NCBI RefSeq assembly: GCF_026013605.1 | Contig: NZ_JAPDPJ010000049.1 | Span: 1-49,954, forward strand | Direction: 5' to 3' | Length of the DNA: 49,954 bases | DNA from: Plebeiibacterium sediminum | GTDB lineage: Bacteria; Bacteroidota; Bacteroidia; Bacteroidales; Marinilabiliaceae | Shown: positions 18,128-28,179 of the stretch, piece by piece | Position numbering within the stretch: the first letter of the stretch is position 1 | How the letters are laid out: each line of letters opens with the position of its first letter | Made by a program: the position numbers and the translations under genes | Notes under the pieces: generated by a model | Databases searched by the model: none | What the model was told of the DNA's origin: nothing | What the model saw: the letters and a program-made list of their open reading frames with translations, nothing else

Positions 18128-19777
18128 TTATTTTTGAAATATTTCAGGGTATTTTCTGATAAAATATACAGGAGTACAACTCCATGCATGACAATAACTG
18201 TTGATTGGAAAAAATCCATATGGAGATATTAAATCATTGGTAGGATCATATACTTCCCAAAATGTATCAGCTCCCTTATCAACCATTCCTCCCCAAAAAT
18301 CTGTTAACACAGTTTTAGCCTCATCATACATATTTGATTTTACGAGAGCCTGTATAAAATAGTGATACATATAAGGACCTCCAGGTTGGAGCGCTTCCTG
18401 ATGTTTCATAACATTAGCTAATGCTTTTTGACTGGCTTTTTCAGAAAGAACATCTCCCATAATCATCCATGCCTGAGATGCATAAGAAATCTGATGATCA
18501 TCGCCACATTCAAACAATCCGGTTTTAAAGTTGTACATATTTTTTAATGCTGCTCGTTTCATCTTTTTAATTAAAGAAGGTACTTCACTGATTTCGTTCT
18601 CAACATTTAAAAGTTTAGCCAACTCATAGGTTTCATTTAACGCAAAAATCATTAATCCCTGTATTCCTGCAGCTTTATTTAAACCATCTTTCCAATCGAA
18701 AAATAACCACCATTCTCCATTAGCCCTTTCATAATCTACCAAACCATTATCAGAAACATATTGATTAATAATAGCCAATTGTCGTTTTGCTACTGGCCAT
18801 AACTCCTTTGCCGTTTCCATATCGTTGGTAGCTGCTAAATACTCTTTTAATGTGGCATTATAAAGTAATGAATAATCCATTAATCGCTGACCAGCCTGAG
18901 CATGAGGCTCTGGCGCTTCAAAAACAGTTCCTAATACATATCCCTCATCATCACTTAAACCAGCTAACATATACAAACATCTTTTGGTTAATTCATGATT
19001 TTCAAATGAATATACATTGGCCAATGACTCCAGATACATATCTCCTACCCATAAACGCCGATCGCGTTTTGGTCCGTCTTCATAAACTGTTTGCATACAT
19101 TCTTTCAATGTATTTAAACCAATCTTATCAATATTTTTAATCATTTCCGGTGTAGAAGCCGGCAATTCTTTTGGTGTATTTTTTGCCGAAGTAACTGCTT
19201 TAAACTTTAGATTATTGATTTTAAAATCGAAATAAGGAGAACTACCAATCAAATCAATTTTTATATATCGGCACGCCATTCGTCGATCAATTTTATAAGA
19301 TCCTGGAAGATACATGATATTGTATTCCTGATCCTGCAACCAGGCACGACTAATACCGCCATTAAATGGCTCATAAGGAGTTACTAGCTCTGAAGGTACC
19401 TCACCAAAAGTAAAACGAAATCGAACCGGTGAATCGGGAGATCCCCAGATAGTTGCCAGATCAAAAGAAAAATATCCGGTATAATGATCTCCTAAATCAA
19501 CGATTACACTATTTAGTTTACGAATAGATTGATCGTATAAAGAATCGATTGGGGCTACAGCTTTAGCCTCCCAACCTTGAAAAGCATCTTTATTTTTTAC
19601 TATTTCAACAATACTTTTAGGCTCAATAATAGTTTCTTTTAAAACAGGTTTTAATGCCTCTGCTTTTGTAACCCAGGCCTTACCATTCTTATAGTAATTC
19701 TGTGCCGTTACCGAGCTAATTGCCAATAATATTGACAAAGCTCCAGCAGCTATAGTTTTTTTCAATAGAGTGTTCAT
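18128..19777 (-). CDS. GH78-like (alpha-L-rhamnosidase family) glycoside hydrolase
   Basis: A 549-residue secreted protein with signal peptide 1-26 (SVTA-Q). A beta-sandwich (about 85-195, RFTFGE, ACRYIKIDL) precedes an (alpha/alpha)6 barrel (about 205-545). Barrel motifs match GH78: YEDGPKRDRRLWVGD at 232-246, EWWLFFDWKD at 355-364, and the terminal GADTFWEVYDP ... YCHAWSCTPVYFI. It lacks the extra N-terminal beta domains of full-length rhamnosidases, so at 549 residues it is a short form. Second gene of the operon, 20 bp after GH3. In this setting the substrate may be a side residue on the glucan, or another sugar; rhamnosidase activity is family-based only. Confidence 0.78.
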   Translation of the reverse strand: MNTLLKKTIAAGALSILLAISSVTAQNYYKNGKAWVTKAEALKPVLKETIIEPKSIVEIVKNKDAFQGWEAKAVAPIDSLYDQSIRKLNSVIVDLGDHYTGYFSFDLATIWGSPDSPVRFRFTFGEVPSELVTPYEPFNGGISRAWLQDQEYNIMYLPGSYKIDRRMACRYIKIDLIGSSPYFDFKINNLKFKAVTSAKNTPKELPASTPEMIKNIDKIGLNTLKECMQTVYEDGPKRDRRLWVGDMYLESLANVYSFENHELTKRCLYMLAGLSDDEGYVLGTVFEAPEPHAQAGQRLMDYSLLYNATLKEYLAATNDMETAKELWPVAKRQLAIINQYVSDNGLVDYERANGEWWLFFDWKDGLNKAAGIQGLMIFALNETYELAKLLNVENEISEVPSLIKKMKRAALKNMYNFKTGLFECGDDHQISYASQAWMIMGDVLSEKASQKALANVMKHQEALQPGGPYMYHYFIQALVKSNMYDEAKTVLTDFWGGMVDKGADTFWEVYDPTNDLISPYGFFPINSYCHAWSCTPVYFIRKYPEIFQK

Positions 19778-19797
19778 ATATCAGTTTTTATTTATTA

Positions 19798-22050
19798 TTA
19801 CTTTAGCTCAACATCTTTTGTAAACCAAATATTCTCACATGAATTTCCAATCATAATCTGATAAGATCCTGGTTGAACTTCCCAATGTTTTTTCTCGGCA
19901 TTATAACTGGTAAAATCATCGTGTGTTAAAACCATATTTATTTTAGATGACTCACCTTTATTAAGCGTATTTGTTTTAGCAAAATCTTTAAGTTTTACTA
20001 TACCTTCCTGATTTTTAATATACAGTTGAACCACTTCTTTTCCACTAAAATTTCCGCTATTAGTTATGGTAACATCACAATCATAAACTCCATCTTCTTT
20101 TGCAGAAACAGTAATATCTTTTGCTTCAAATGAAGTATAGGAAAGTCCGAATCCGAATTCATAGGAAGGTTTAATTCCTTTAGCTAAATAGTATTTATAG
20201 CCAACATGTAACCCCTCTGTATATGTAACTTTTTTAGGATCTTTTGAAGCATCAGGAAAGTATGTTGCTGAAGGTACATCAGTATATTTTTGTGGGAATG
20301 TCATACTCAATTTTCCTGAAGGAGATACATCGCCTTTTAAAATTTGAGTAATTGCAGTTCCTGCTTCTTGCCCTGGTTGCCATGCCAATAAAATTGCATC
20401 AGCATACAATTTCCACGATGCTGTTTCTACAACTCCACCAACGTTAAGAACTACAATTAATTTTTTATTTTTTGCATGAAATACTTTTGATAGCTTTTTA
20501 AGCATATTTTGCTCTTCCTGAGTTAATGCAAAATCATCTTGTATTTTTCTATCTGCAAATTCACCTGAGGTTCTTGAAATAGTAAATAAGGCAATATCAC
20601 AAGTTTGGGCATATTTACTTAAATCAGCTGCAGACCAATCCTTTTCCTTTAACATGATGTCCGGTTGGAAATAAGAAGACTTTTCTCCTACTCGTTTTTT
20701 CTCGCTTTCAACATGAGCTTCGTATAAACCTTTTAACTCTTCAGGAATATTATAACCTTGAGCTAATAATCCTTCATTTAACGAAATGGTATAAGCTCTG
20801 TTTACATTACCACTTCCGGTTCCTACAGCTATGGTTTGGAACGTTCCTATTCCAAAAGCAGCTATGCTCTTAATATCATTGGTAAAAGGAAGAGCATCAT
20901 CTGAATTCTTAAGAAGCACCATACCTTCTAATGCAATCTGTTCTGCAATTTTAGCATGAGCTTTTAAGTCTGGTGTTTCGGAATAAGTATAATGATTAAA
21001 ACGTGGGGTTTTTTTAATGACATTTAAAATTCGGTCCACATTTCTATCCAATAATTTTTCATCTAAAGTTCCATTCTGCACTGCTTCAGCAATTTTTTCT
21101 GCGATATAAGAACTTCCCGGCATTAACAAATCATTTCCGGCAATAACTTGTTTTATTCTATCTCTCCCGGCAAACCAGTCGGTCATTACCAATCCATCAA
21201 ATCCCCACGATTTTCTTAGGATGGAATCCAACAAATCAGGATTTTCAGAACAATAAACACCATTAATTTTGTTGTATGCCGACATCACTGTCCAGGGATG
21301 AGATTTCTTGACTGCTATTTCAAAACCTTTTAAATAGGTTTCATGAAGGGTTTTGTCATCAATTTTTGCATCAATAGACATACGGTTGGTTTCATTATTA
21401 TTAGCTGCAAAATGTTTAATTGAAGTACCAACACCCATTGACTGAACACCATTTACCATGGCCGCAGCCATTTCTCCAGAAATCAATGGATCTTCAGAAT
21501 AGTATTCAAAATTACGACCACCCAAAGGATTACGATGGATATTTAAAGCCGGAGCTAAAAGTATATCTACTCCGTACTCCAAAGCCTCGTTTCCCATACA
21601 CTCTCCAACTTTTCGCACTGTAGCCGTATCCCAGGAACAGGCTAAAAGGGTTTCGATAGGGAAAGCAGTGGCATAATAGGTTTTAGAGGTATCCGGACGT
21701 TGAGGTGCTATACGAACTCCTGCCGGACCATCAGCTAAAACAATAGCTGGTATTCCTAATCTCGGAATAGGATATGTTGTTCCTGCTGCTCCCGGAACAA
21801 TTTGCTTAGTTTGCCCAACTACAGGTGGTTCTGAATTAAATAAGGTATCAGCTCCACCAAAACCTGATGGGTATCCCCGGGGAAACCCGGGGTCGTTACC
21901 CACCAGTACCTGAGCTTTTTCTTTTAATGTCATTGCTGCAATCACATCCTTGTTTGAACTTGTACCTAATTCAATTTTTTTAGGACTACAACTGGCAATA
22001 ACAAATGCGCCTAATAACAAATAAATATTCCTTCGGCTTACTAACTTCAT
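19798..22050 (-). CDS. GH3 family beta-glucosidase lipoprotein
   Basis: First gene of the four-gene hydrolase operon. 750 residues; lipobox VIASC (Cys21). The barrel domain has LADGPAGVRIAPQRP, LLAPALNIHRNPLGGRNFEYYSEDP, IKHFAANNNETNR and the nucleophile segment GLVMTDWFAGRD, with Asp291 as nucleophile. This is the GH3 subgroup with substrate-binding NNNE, and differs clearly from the BglX-like enzyme at the operon's other end. The second domain (about 370-620) carries GMVLLKNSDDALPF, FTISRTSGEFADR and LLAWQPGQEAGTA. A C-terminal Fn3-like domain follows GFGLSYTSFEAKD. No PA14 insertion. Two dissimilar GH3 enzymes in one operon suggest different linkages, for example beta-1,3 and beta-1,6. Confidence 0.93.
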   Translation of the reverse strand: MKLVSRRNIYLLLGAFVIASCSPKKIELGTSSNKDVIAAMTLKEKAQVLVGNDPGFPRGYPSGFGGADTLFNSEPPVVGQTKQIVPGAAGTTYPIPRLGIPAIVLADGPAGVRIAPQRPDTSKTYYATAFPIETLLACSWDTATVRKVGECMGNEALEYGVDILLAPALNIHRNPLGGRNFEYYSEDPLISGEMAAAMVNGVQSMGVGTSIKHFAANNNETNRMSIDAKIDDKTLHETYLKGFEIAVKKSHPWTVMSAYNKINGVYCSENPDLLDSILRKSWGFDGLVMTDWFAGRDRIKQVIAGNDLLMPGSSYIAEKIAEAVQNGTLDEKLLDRNVDRILNVIKKTPRFNHYTYSETPDLKAHAKIAEQIALEGMVLLKNSDDALPFTNDIKSIAAFGIGTFQTIAVGTGSGNVNRAYTISLNEGLLAQGYNIPEELKGLYEAHVESEKKRVGEKSSYFQPDIMLKEKDWSAADLSKYAQTCDIALFTISRTSGEFADRKIQDDFALTQEEQNMLKKLSKVFHAKNKKLIVVLNVGGVVETASWKLYADAILLAWQPGQEAGTAITQILKGDVSPSGKLSMTFPQKYTDVPSATYFPDASKDPKKVTYTEGLHVGYKYYLAKGIKPSYEFGFGLSYTSFEAKDITVSAKEDGVYDCDVTITNSGNFSGKEVVQLYIKNQEGIVKLKDFAKTNTLNKGESSKINMVLTHDDFTSYNAEKKHWEVQPGSYQIMIGNSCENIWFTKDVELK

Positions 22051-22269
22051 CTGTTTATATTTTTAAAATGTGCGATTAAAACTCATCTGAAAACATTCCC
22101 CACATAATGAAATTGTGCTTTCTTTTGAGTTCTTTACATCTGTTTTAATTCAACTTCATATTCTTATTCTGTGTAAACGATATGGGCTAATTAATTCCAT
22201 ACTGCAATACATAAATGAATCTTAAAATCCCCATTTTATTGCTTCGCCACATTTATGATTGCTTTACAA

Positions 22270-22319
22270 GTGCTTACGTTTATTAGTAAGTTTTAACGAC
22301 TATTACACACAGTTAAAAA
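22270..22319 (-). promoter_or_regulatory. Conserved 50-bp upstream element, copy B
   Basis: Copy B shares 41 of 50 bases with copy C without gaps, including the invariant TTATTAGTAA and CACACAGT. Here the inverted repeat is perfect over five bases (CTTAC-N8-GTAAG on the minus strand). It lies 220 bp upstream of the first GH3 start. Its presence shows that the hydrolase operon has its own promoter rather than depending on read-through from susCD. The rest of the 22051-22643 gap shows only AT-rich sequence plus the stem-loop listed next. Confidence 0.75.
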
Positions 22320-22597
22320 TCATCTTTTTTGATAATGATTTTGTGTAGTTACTTTATGATTATTTTTGTGTATATCATCAACACTAATGATATGCATTAA
22401 GGTATCCAAATTTGAAATTATTAAAATTACATTTCTTTTAACGCATGGTAATTTATTGGATTGGCTAATGCGTTATAAATTATAAATTGGGAATAATTTA
22501 ATTCAGGGAATATCAAAAAGACGTATCAATTGGTCTTGACTGCAATGGACCAGAATATTACAACTCGTTTTTGTTTCAATTACATTGTGGATAATGC

Positions 22598-22628
22598 AAT
22601 CCTGGTGCTTTTGATATGCACCAGGATT
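22598..22628 (-). terminator. Stem-loop after susD (probable terminator or 3'-end stabiliser)
   Basis: Perfect 11-bp arms (AATCCTGGTGC and its complement) with a 9-nt loop lie 15 bp beyond the susD stop. No T-run follows on the minus strand, so this may stabilise the susCD mRNA end or allow partial read-through rather than stop transcription fully. Confidence 0.55.
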
Positions 22629-22643
22629 ACAACCTATTAATAT

Positions 22644-24158
22644 TTAATAACCATCATTTTGAGTTAACAAAGGATTGATTTCTATTTGTCCATTTGGAAT
22701 TGGGAATAAAAGTCGGTGTGCATCAAACTGATAGGAATCAGCGGAAGGATAAACTCCTTCAGGATAATAGTAAGCCTGAGGATTAGCCAATACTTTAGCG
22801 CACTGTGCTTGCATTACCTGAGTAGCTCTTCCTGTTCTTACAAGATCTAACCAACGTTTGTTTTCAAAGGCTAATTCAAATTGTCTTTCTAACATAATCG
22901 CATCCCTTAACTCAGCTTGATCTGCAATGGCAAGTTCTGATAATCCGGTTCTGGAATGTGCATGCACTGCATTTAAATAAGCTAATGCTTCTCCTGCTCT
23001 ACCTCCTTGTTCATTAACGGCCTCAGCTAGCATTAAAAGAACTTCTGCATATCTGTATACCGGCCAGTCTTCATCACAATGCGGAAATATTTCACATCCA
23101 TGAGAAAACTTCTTCACATAAGGTTGATTTTCATAGATTTCTCCTGTAAAAAATGCAATTGAAGCTTCAAATCGTAAGTCATTTACATCAAATAAATCAA
23201 CCAGATCAGGTGTTGGTGCATTCCATCCTGCATATTGATTGTTTCCACTATTTTCGGGATAACCTGCAAGAACACCGGGACTGCTTAATGAAGGTAAAAA
23301 GTTCACACCAAAATAACTGGATGTTCCCTTGGTATCATCTGCTGCATACTGAACCTCAAAGATCATTTCATTATTATTCTTGTTTGAAGGATTGAAAATT
23401 GAGGCATAATCATCCATTAAAGAATAACCGGTTACATTTAATAAGACATCCTCCGCATTAGCCCACTCTTCCAAAACCAGGTAAACATTTCCTAATAAAG
23501 TATAAGCTGCACCGTTTGCTACATAACCCGTTGCTTGCTCTCCAACAGAAGGCAATAATCTTGCAGCTTCAGTAGCATCTTTAATTATTTGCTCATAAAC
23601 TGCACTGGCACTTGTTCTTCCTACAATGGTTTCATCATAGGTAGTTGGTGCTTCAATTACCAAGGGTACATCTCCAAAATACTGCACCAGGTCAAAATAA
23701 GCAAATGCTCTCAAAAACAAGGCTTGTCCCTTGTAATTATTTCGGGCACTTTCACTAATATCAGCCTCTTCAACGCGAGCTAAAATCTGATTTGCTCTAC
23801 CAATGATGATATAGTTATTGGAGTATTTTGTAGAAACTCCTCCTCCATTAGAGTCATCAATAAATTGATCAATATACTCTCGATCAGCATACCCCCGGTT
23901 GTTCATGTTATACATAAAACAAGTGTGATCTGAGCGCATTTCTCCCATAGCCCATGCGCCATAATCAGCTACTCCATTTCCGTATAAGGTTCGTAAGGGA
24001 ACGTACATTCCTACATTAGCCAATTCAAAATCGGACTCTGTTTGATAAAAACTTTCAGCTGATACTTTGGTCTCATCGAGGTTTGTTAAATATTCATCAT
24101 TACATGATGAAAAACAAAGTGAACCAACTAATAATGATGTTAATATATATTGCTTCAT
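22644..24158 (-). CDS. SusD/RagB family outer-membrane glycan-binding lipoprotein (beta-glucan locus, second pair)
   Basis: The frame stays open to 24200, but the start at 24158 is chosen because it gives a clean lipoprotein signal (MKQYILTSLLVGSLCFSSC, cysteine 19), giving about 504 residues, normal length. SusD landmarks: CNDEYLTNLDETKVSAESFYQ; ALFLRAFAYFDLVQYFGDVPLV; GAAYTLLGNVYLVLEEWANAE; YRYAEVLLMLAEAVNEQGG; LERQFELAFENKRWLDLVRTG; and a C-terminal LLFPIPNGQIEINPLL. It follows susC by 153 bp. It should bind the sugar over the SusC channel. Substrate is inferred from the shared upstream element, not from its own residues. Confidence 0.93.
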   Translation of the reverse strand: MKQYILTSLLVGSLCFSSCNDEYLTNLDETKVSAESFYQTESDFELANVGMYVPLRTLYGNGVADYGAWAMGEMRSDHTCFMYNMNNRGYADREYIDQFIDDSNGGGVSTKYSNNYIIIGRANQILARVEEADISESARNNYKGQALFLRAFAYFDLVQYFGDVPLVIEAPTTYDETIVGRTSASAVYEQIIKDATEAARLLPSVGEQATGYVANGAAYTLLGNVYLVLEEWANAEDVLLNVTGYSLMDDYASIFNPSNKNNNEMIFEVQYAADDTKGTSSYFGVNFLPSLSSPGVLAGYPENSGNNQYAGWNAPTPDLVDLFDVNDLRFEASIAFFTGEIYENQPYVKKFSHGCEIFPHCDEDWPVYRYAEVLLMLAEAVNEQGGRAGEALAYLNAVHAHSRTGLSELAIADQAELRDAIMLERQFELAFENKRWLDLVRTGRATQVMQAQCAKVLANPQAYYYPEGVYPSADSYQFDAHRLLFPIPNGQIEINPLLTQNDGY

Positions 24159-24311
24159 ATGTCTAAAATTTGCTTTTAATTGCCATAAGGAACGCGCCAT
24201 GAAAATAATTATCCTTTTAGGTGTAAATATCTTCTCATGGCTCGTTTCATGTATATAAATTTTATAACTACGAGAACTTGATAGTTCTTTATTCTTAATT
24301 TCGAGAATCTT

Positions 24312-27300
24312 TTACAAAGTCACGTTTAGTCCAACAGTAAAAGTTCTTGGCACAGGGTAAGTGGTATAATCCACACCAGAATCAATTCCTCCTGCAGAAG
24401 AAACTTCAGGATTATTATCAGGGTAATCAGTAAATACATAGGCCTGCTGGATACTTCCGTAAATTCTTAGGTTTTTCACAACTTTACTACGGATAGGTAA
24501 TTTATACCCTAACGTAATATTTTTAATCGTAAAGTAACTTCCATCGTATACAAATTTAGAACTCATCCAATCACGTTCCTGCCCTGTTGTTCCGGCAATT
24601 ACTTTACCATATCGTCCATCACCAGGATTTTCTGGTGATCTCCAACGTCGGTCAACAGCTTTATAAGCATTAAAAGCTCCATCTAAGTTTGTTGTAAAAC
24701 GTTCCTGATAATTAATAATATCATGACCAAAAGCACCAGAACATACAATCGACAAATCAAAATTCTTATATGAAAAGCTATTGGTGAAACCTAAAGTAAA
24801 ATCCGGAGCGGCCTGACCAATTACAGTTTGATCTCTGTTATCATTAGTTACTTTACCATCACCGTCAATATCCGCATATTTAACAGTTCCGACTTGTGCT
24901 CCATCATGATGAGGAGAATTATCAAAGTCTTCCTGATTCATATATACACCTTCCCATTTCAATCCGTATAATTGACCGATTGGTTGACCAACTTCTGTAA
25001 TGGATGCACCACCATAAATTGCCGCATTAGCAGTACCAAGTGCAACAGCTTTATTACGAGCAAATGCTATATTAAAATTGGTAGTCCAATTAAATTTACC
25101 AACCATATTCTTGGTTGTTAAAGCAAATTCATGTCCCCAAAACTCAAACTCCCCAATGTTTGTTATATAATTATAAAAACCGGACGAGATAGGAATAGAT
25201 ACAGAATACAATAAATCTTCTGTATTACGTTTGTAATAATCGTAACTTAAATAAATTCTGTCGTTATACAAACCAATATCAGCACCTAAATCAATTTCAG
25301 TAGTAGTTTCCCACCCTAGTTCTGTGTTATTTAAACCTTCCATACTTTTACCGTTGGTATAAATACCATTTACCGGATTGTTGGTTTCTGTCATATTTGC
25401 ATATTGTGTATAGTTACCAATATTATTATTACCGGTAACACCATAACTGGCACGTAGCTTTAAGAAAGATACTTTTTCAAACTTCTTCATAAAGTTTTCT
25501 TCTGTAACTACCCAACCCACTGAAGCTGAAGGGAAAGTACCCCAACGATTATCTGAACCAAAACGGGATGAACCATCTCTACGAAAAGCTGCAGAAACAA
25601 TATATTTACCATTATAATCGTAGTTAAGACGACCTAATACTGACATTAATGACCACTCTTCAATATCAGTAGATCCAGTAATTGTTGTTGCTGCATTAAA
25701 TGTTTTCACATCGTTATTTGCATATCCTCTGGCTGTAAACGATCCGCTTTCTCCATAAGCACTTTGAGCTGAGGTACCAAATAAAACTTCGAAATTATGC
25801 CCTCCTGATAAAGTCTTTTGATACGTAGCTGTATTTTCCCATAACCATGAATATCCGAAATTACTTCCATGAGTAGCATAAATTCTGTTAGCATCAGATT
25901 CTGTTGGAGGATCAAAAATACCACCTGCTGTTGATGGATGCCAGTAATCAGATGTACTATTGGCTAAATCGATACCACCGGATGTTTTAAATGTTAAGCC
26001 CTCAATAGGTTCATACTCGAAAAAGGCAGTAGACATTAAGCCAATATTCTTCCCTTTGTTTTCAACTTCTTTTACCTGGCGGTACCAGTTTGGTCCTGCA
26101 GAAGCACCATAAGGATTATATCCCCAGTTACCGGCATCAATTGGAAGTGTACCATCTTCATTTTTATATGGCGCTAAAGGTGACTTTAATAATGCACCTT
26201 GCACCACACTTGGTGTTTCATACCAGGTTCCATCACTTTGAGGAGATTTATTGGTTGTAATTGTGTTAGCCACATTAACACCTATTGTCATTTTATCATT
26301 GAATTTATATTCTGAATTTACCCTCAATGAATAGCGTTTATAATCAGAATTTAAAAGTACCCCTTGTTGGTTAAAGAAACCTCCAACTACTGAGGATTTA
26401 AACTTATCTTTACTTGCACTGTAGGATACCGAATAATTTTCAATAACAGCATTACGGGTAACAACATCAAACCAATCCGTTCCTTTTCCATATTGTTCCG
26501 GATTCTGGAATGCTTCAGGTACAGCCCAACCATTTTCTTCTGCAATTTCCTTTTTAAACCTTGCAAACTCAGTGGCATTCATCATATCCGGTTTGGTTTC
26601 TTCAGGAATAACCTGAACACCACGGTACATATTTACTGAAAGTTGTGACTGACCCGCTTTTGCTTGTTTAGTGGTTATCATTACCACACCATTGGCAGCA
26701 CGAGAACCATACAACGCTGTTGAAGAAGCATCTTTTAAAACTGAAATACTTTCAATTTCATCAGGGTTAATATTGGCAATATCCCCTGTAATAGGAAAAC
26801 CATCCACCACATATAAAGGATCATTACCTGCATTAATAGAAGCCTGACCACGAACACGAATAGACATACCCTGTCCTGGAGTTCCTGTTGTTTGATTAAT
26901 CTGAACACCAGCTAATTTACCTTGTACTTTTTGAGTTAACTGAGCAGTAGGTATATCATCCAGTTCTTCAGTCTCCAGACTTTGTACCGCACCAGTTACA
27001 TTTCTTTTAGATAGTTTACCATATCCAACCGCAATCACTTCATCCAATCCTATAGTTTCCTGACTTAATGAAACATTGATCACACTTTTACCTGAAATAA
27101 TAATTTCCTGTGATTTCATTCCTATAAACGAAAATACCAAAGTTGCACCTTGAGGAACATCTGAGATTGTATATTTACCATCTATATCGGTTATCGTTCC
27201 AATTGTTGATCCTTTTAAAACTACAGATACTCCTGGTATTACTTCTCCTTTATCATCAGAAACAACACCAGTAATTGTCATTAATTGCTGGTTCATTTCT

Positions 27301-27467
27301 TTACTATTCTTAATATTATTGGACACTCTTGTTTTTTGTGTATCCGATGATTCTGCAAATGTATTTGCAACTCCAAGAATTAAAAGCAAAACAACAACTC
27401 GCATCATTCTGAAGATTTTTTTTAGGGCATATGAATCCCATACCCATAATAAATGGATTTTTTTCAT
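24312..27467 (-). CDS. SusC/RagA family TonB-dependent transporter (beta-glucan locus, second pair)
   Basis: 1051 residues. A long N-terminus (MKKIHLLWVWDSYALKKIFR before a hydrophobic core) suggests an extended Bacteroidota-type signal. A carboxypeptidase-like domain (about 62-140, TITGVVSDDKGEVIPGV) is followed by GLDEVIAVGYG, a plug (about 150-275, SIRVRGQASINAGNDPLYVVDGFPI, VLKDASSTALYGSRAANG) and the barrel ending YPVPRTFTVGLNVTL. There is no STN domain. With its SusD partner it forms a two-gene unit under copy C of the shared upstream element. It is only distantly similar to the first SusC, so the two pairs may import different glucan sizes or linkages. Confidence 0.95.
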   Translation of the reverse strand: MKKIHLLWVWDSYALKKIFRMMRVVVLLLILGVANTFAESSDTQKTRVSNNIKNSKEMNQQLMTITGVVSDDKGEVIPGVSVVLKGSTIGTITDIDGKYTISDVPQGATLVFSFIGMKSQEIIISGKSVINVSLSQETIGLDEVIAVGYGKLSKRNVTGAVQSLETEELDDIPTAQLTQKVQGKLAGVQINQTTGTPGQGMSIRVRGQASINAGNDPLYVVDGFPITGDIANINPDEIESISVLKDASSTALYGSRAANGVVMITTKQAKAGQSQLSVNMYRGVQVIPEETKPDMMNATEFARFKKEIAEENGWAVPEAFQNPEQYGKGTDWFDVVTRNAVIENYSVSYSASKDKFKSSVVGGFFNQQGVLLNSDYKRYSLRVNSEYKFNDKMTIGVNVANTITTNKSPQSDGTWYETPSVVQGALLKSPLAPYKNEDGTLPIDAGNWGYNPYGASAGPNWYRQVKEVENKGKNIGLMSTAFFEYEPIEGLTFKTSGGIDLANSTSDYWHPSTAGGIFDPPTESDANRIYATHGSNFGYSWLWENTATYQKTLSGGHNFEVLFGTSAQSAYGESGSFTARGYANNDVKTFNAATTITGSTDIEEWSLMSVLGRLNYDYNGKYIVSAAFRRDGSSRFGSDNRWGTFPSASVGWVVTEENFMKKFEKVSFLKLRASYGVTGNNNIGNYTQYANMTETNNPVNGIYTNGKSMEGLNNTELGWETTTEIDLGADIGLYNDRIYLSYDYYKRNTEDLLYSVSIPISSGFYNYITNIGEFEFWGHEFALTTKNMVGKFNWTTNFNIAFARNKAVALGTANAAIYGGASITEVGQPIGQLYGLKWEGVYMNQEDFDNSPHHDGAQVGTVKYADIDGDGKVTNDNRDQTVIGQAAPDFTLGFTNSFSYKNFDLSIVCSGAFGHDIINYQERFTTNLDGAFNAYKAVDRRWRSPENPGDGRYGKVIAGTTGQERDWMSSKFVYDGSYFTIKNITLGYKLPIRSKVVKNLRIYGSIQQAYVFTDYPDNNPEVSSAGGIDSGVDYTTYPVPRTFTVGLNVTL

Positions 27468-27695
27468 AAATTTGTAATGTTTAATGTGAACGAATAAAAA
27501 ACTCTTTTTCAGGGAATTGTTGCCGCATTTCCCTGTTTTTTTTCCTAAGGATATCGTTGAGGTTTCATTGTTAATTTTTTCATAGATTTTTCATTTCTAT
27601 ATAATTAACATTAAGCTGCCAGCTAATTACTCAATATTAATTACATGTTGGATTTAACACTGATTTATTTACTTCTCAAAAACCACTCTTAATAA

Positions 27696-27745
27696 GTGGT
27701 TACATTTATTAGTAAGTTTTAACATATAACACACACAGTTGAAAC
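27696..27745 (-). promoter_or_regulatory. Conserved 50-bp upstream element, copy C
   Basis: Copy C matches copies A (42/50) and B (41/50) without gaps. It begins 229 bp upstream of the susC start. It overlaps an additional palindrome at its outer edge (AACCACT-N6-AAGTGGTT, about 27681-27701) that the other two copies lack. The rest of 27468-28179 holds AT-rich leader and the regulator's terminator. Confidence 0.75.
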
Positions 27746-27929
27746 TCACATTTTTTTTTATTTTTTTTAAAAATCTGTCCCAAATAAAAAAAGATTATCC
27801 TCCTTTAGTAGATTAAACATTATCCTCAGCCAATGAACAAATGAAGTTGGGTCTGTGTGTTCCACCTTTTAAATGAAATATTTTAGATAGTAATGAAATA
27901 AAATTGAAAAGTTCGTATTGTTATTGCAT

Positions 27930-27970
27930 AAAAAAAGCCACTGTCAAACGTTCTGACAGGGGCTTTTTTA
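27930..27970 (-). terminator. Rho-independent terminator, possibly bidirectional, after the hybrid regulator
   Basis: The stem AAAAAAGCC-(A)CTGTCA / TGACAG(G)-GGCTTTTTT carries A-runs on one side and T-runs on the other, so it can act on both strands. It lies about 210 bp past the stop of the hybrid two-component gene and upstream of the susC promoter region, insulating the two loci. Confidence 0.8.
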
Positions 27971-28179
27971 TTGATTTATTGTTCTTTAATATAGAGATAC
28001 AATATACCATTGGTCTTCAATGCTAAATCATTTCAAAATGAATAATACCTATTGTATATCAAGAACTATACATTTTAATAAAACAAGGAATCAAAAAAAT
28101 CAATAGTGATTTTTTAACATATAAAATATTGTCTATTTATAATATAGTCCCAACAAGGTTATTTGCCATCTTATAAATT

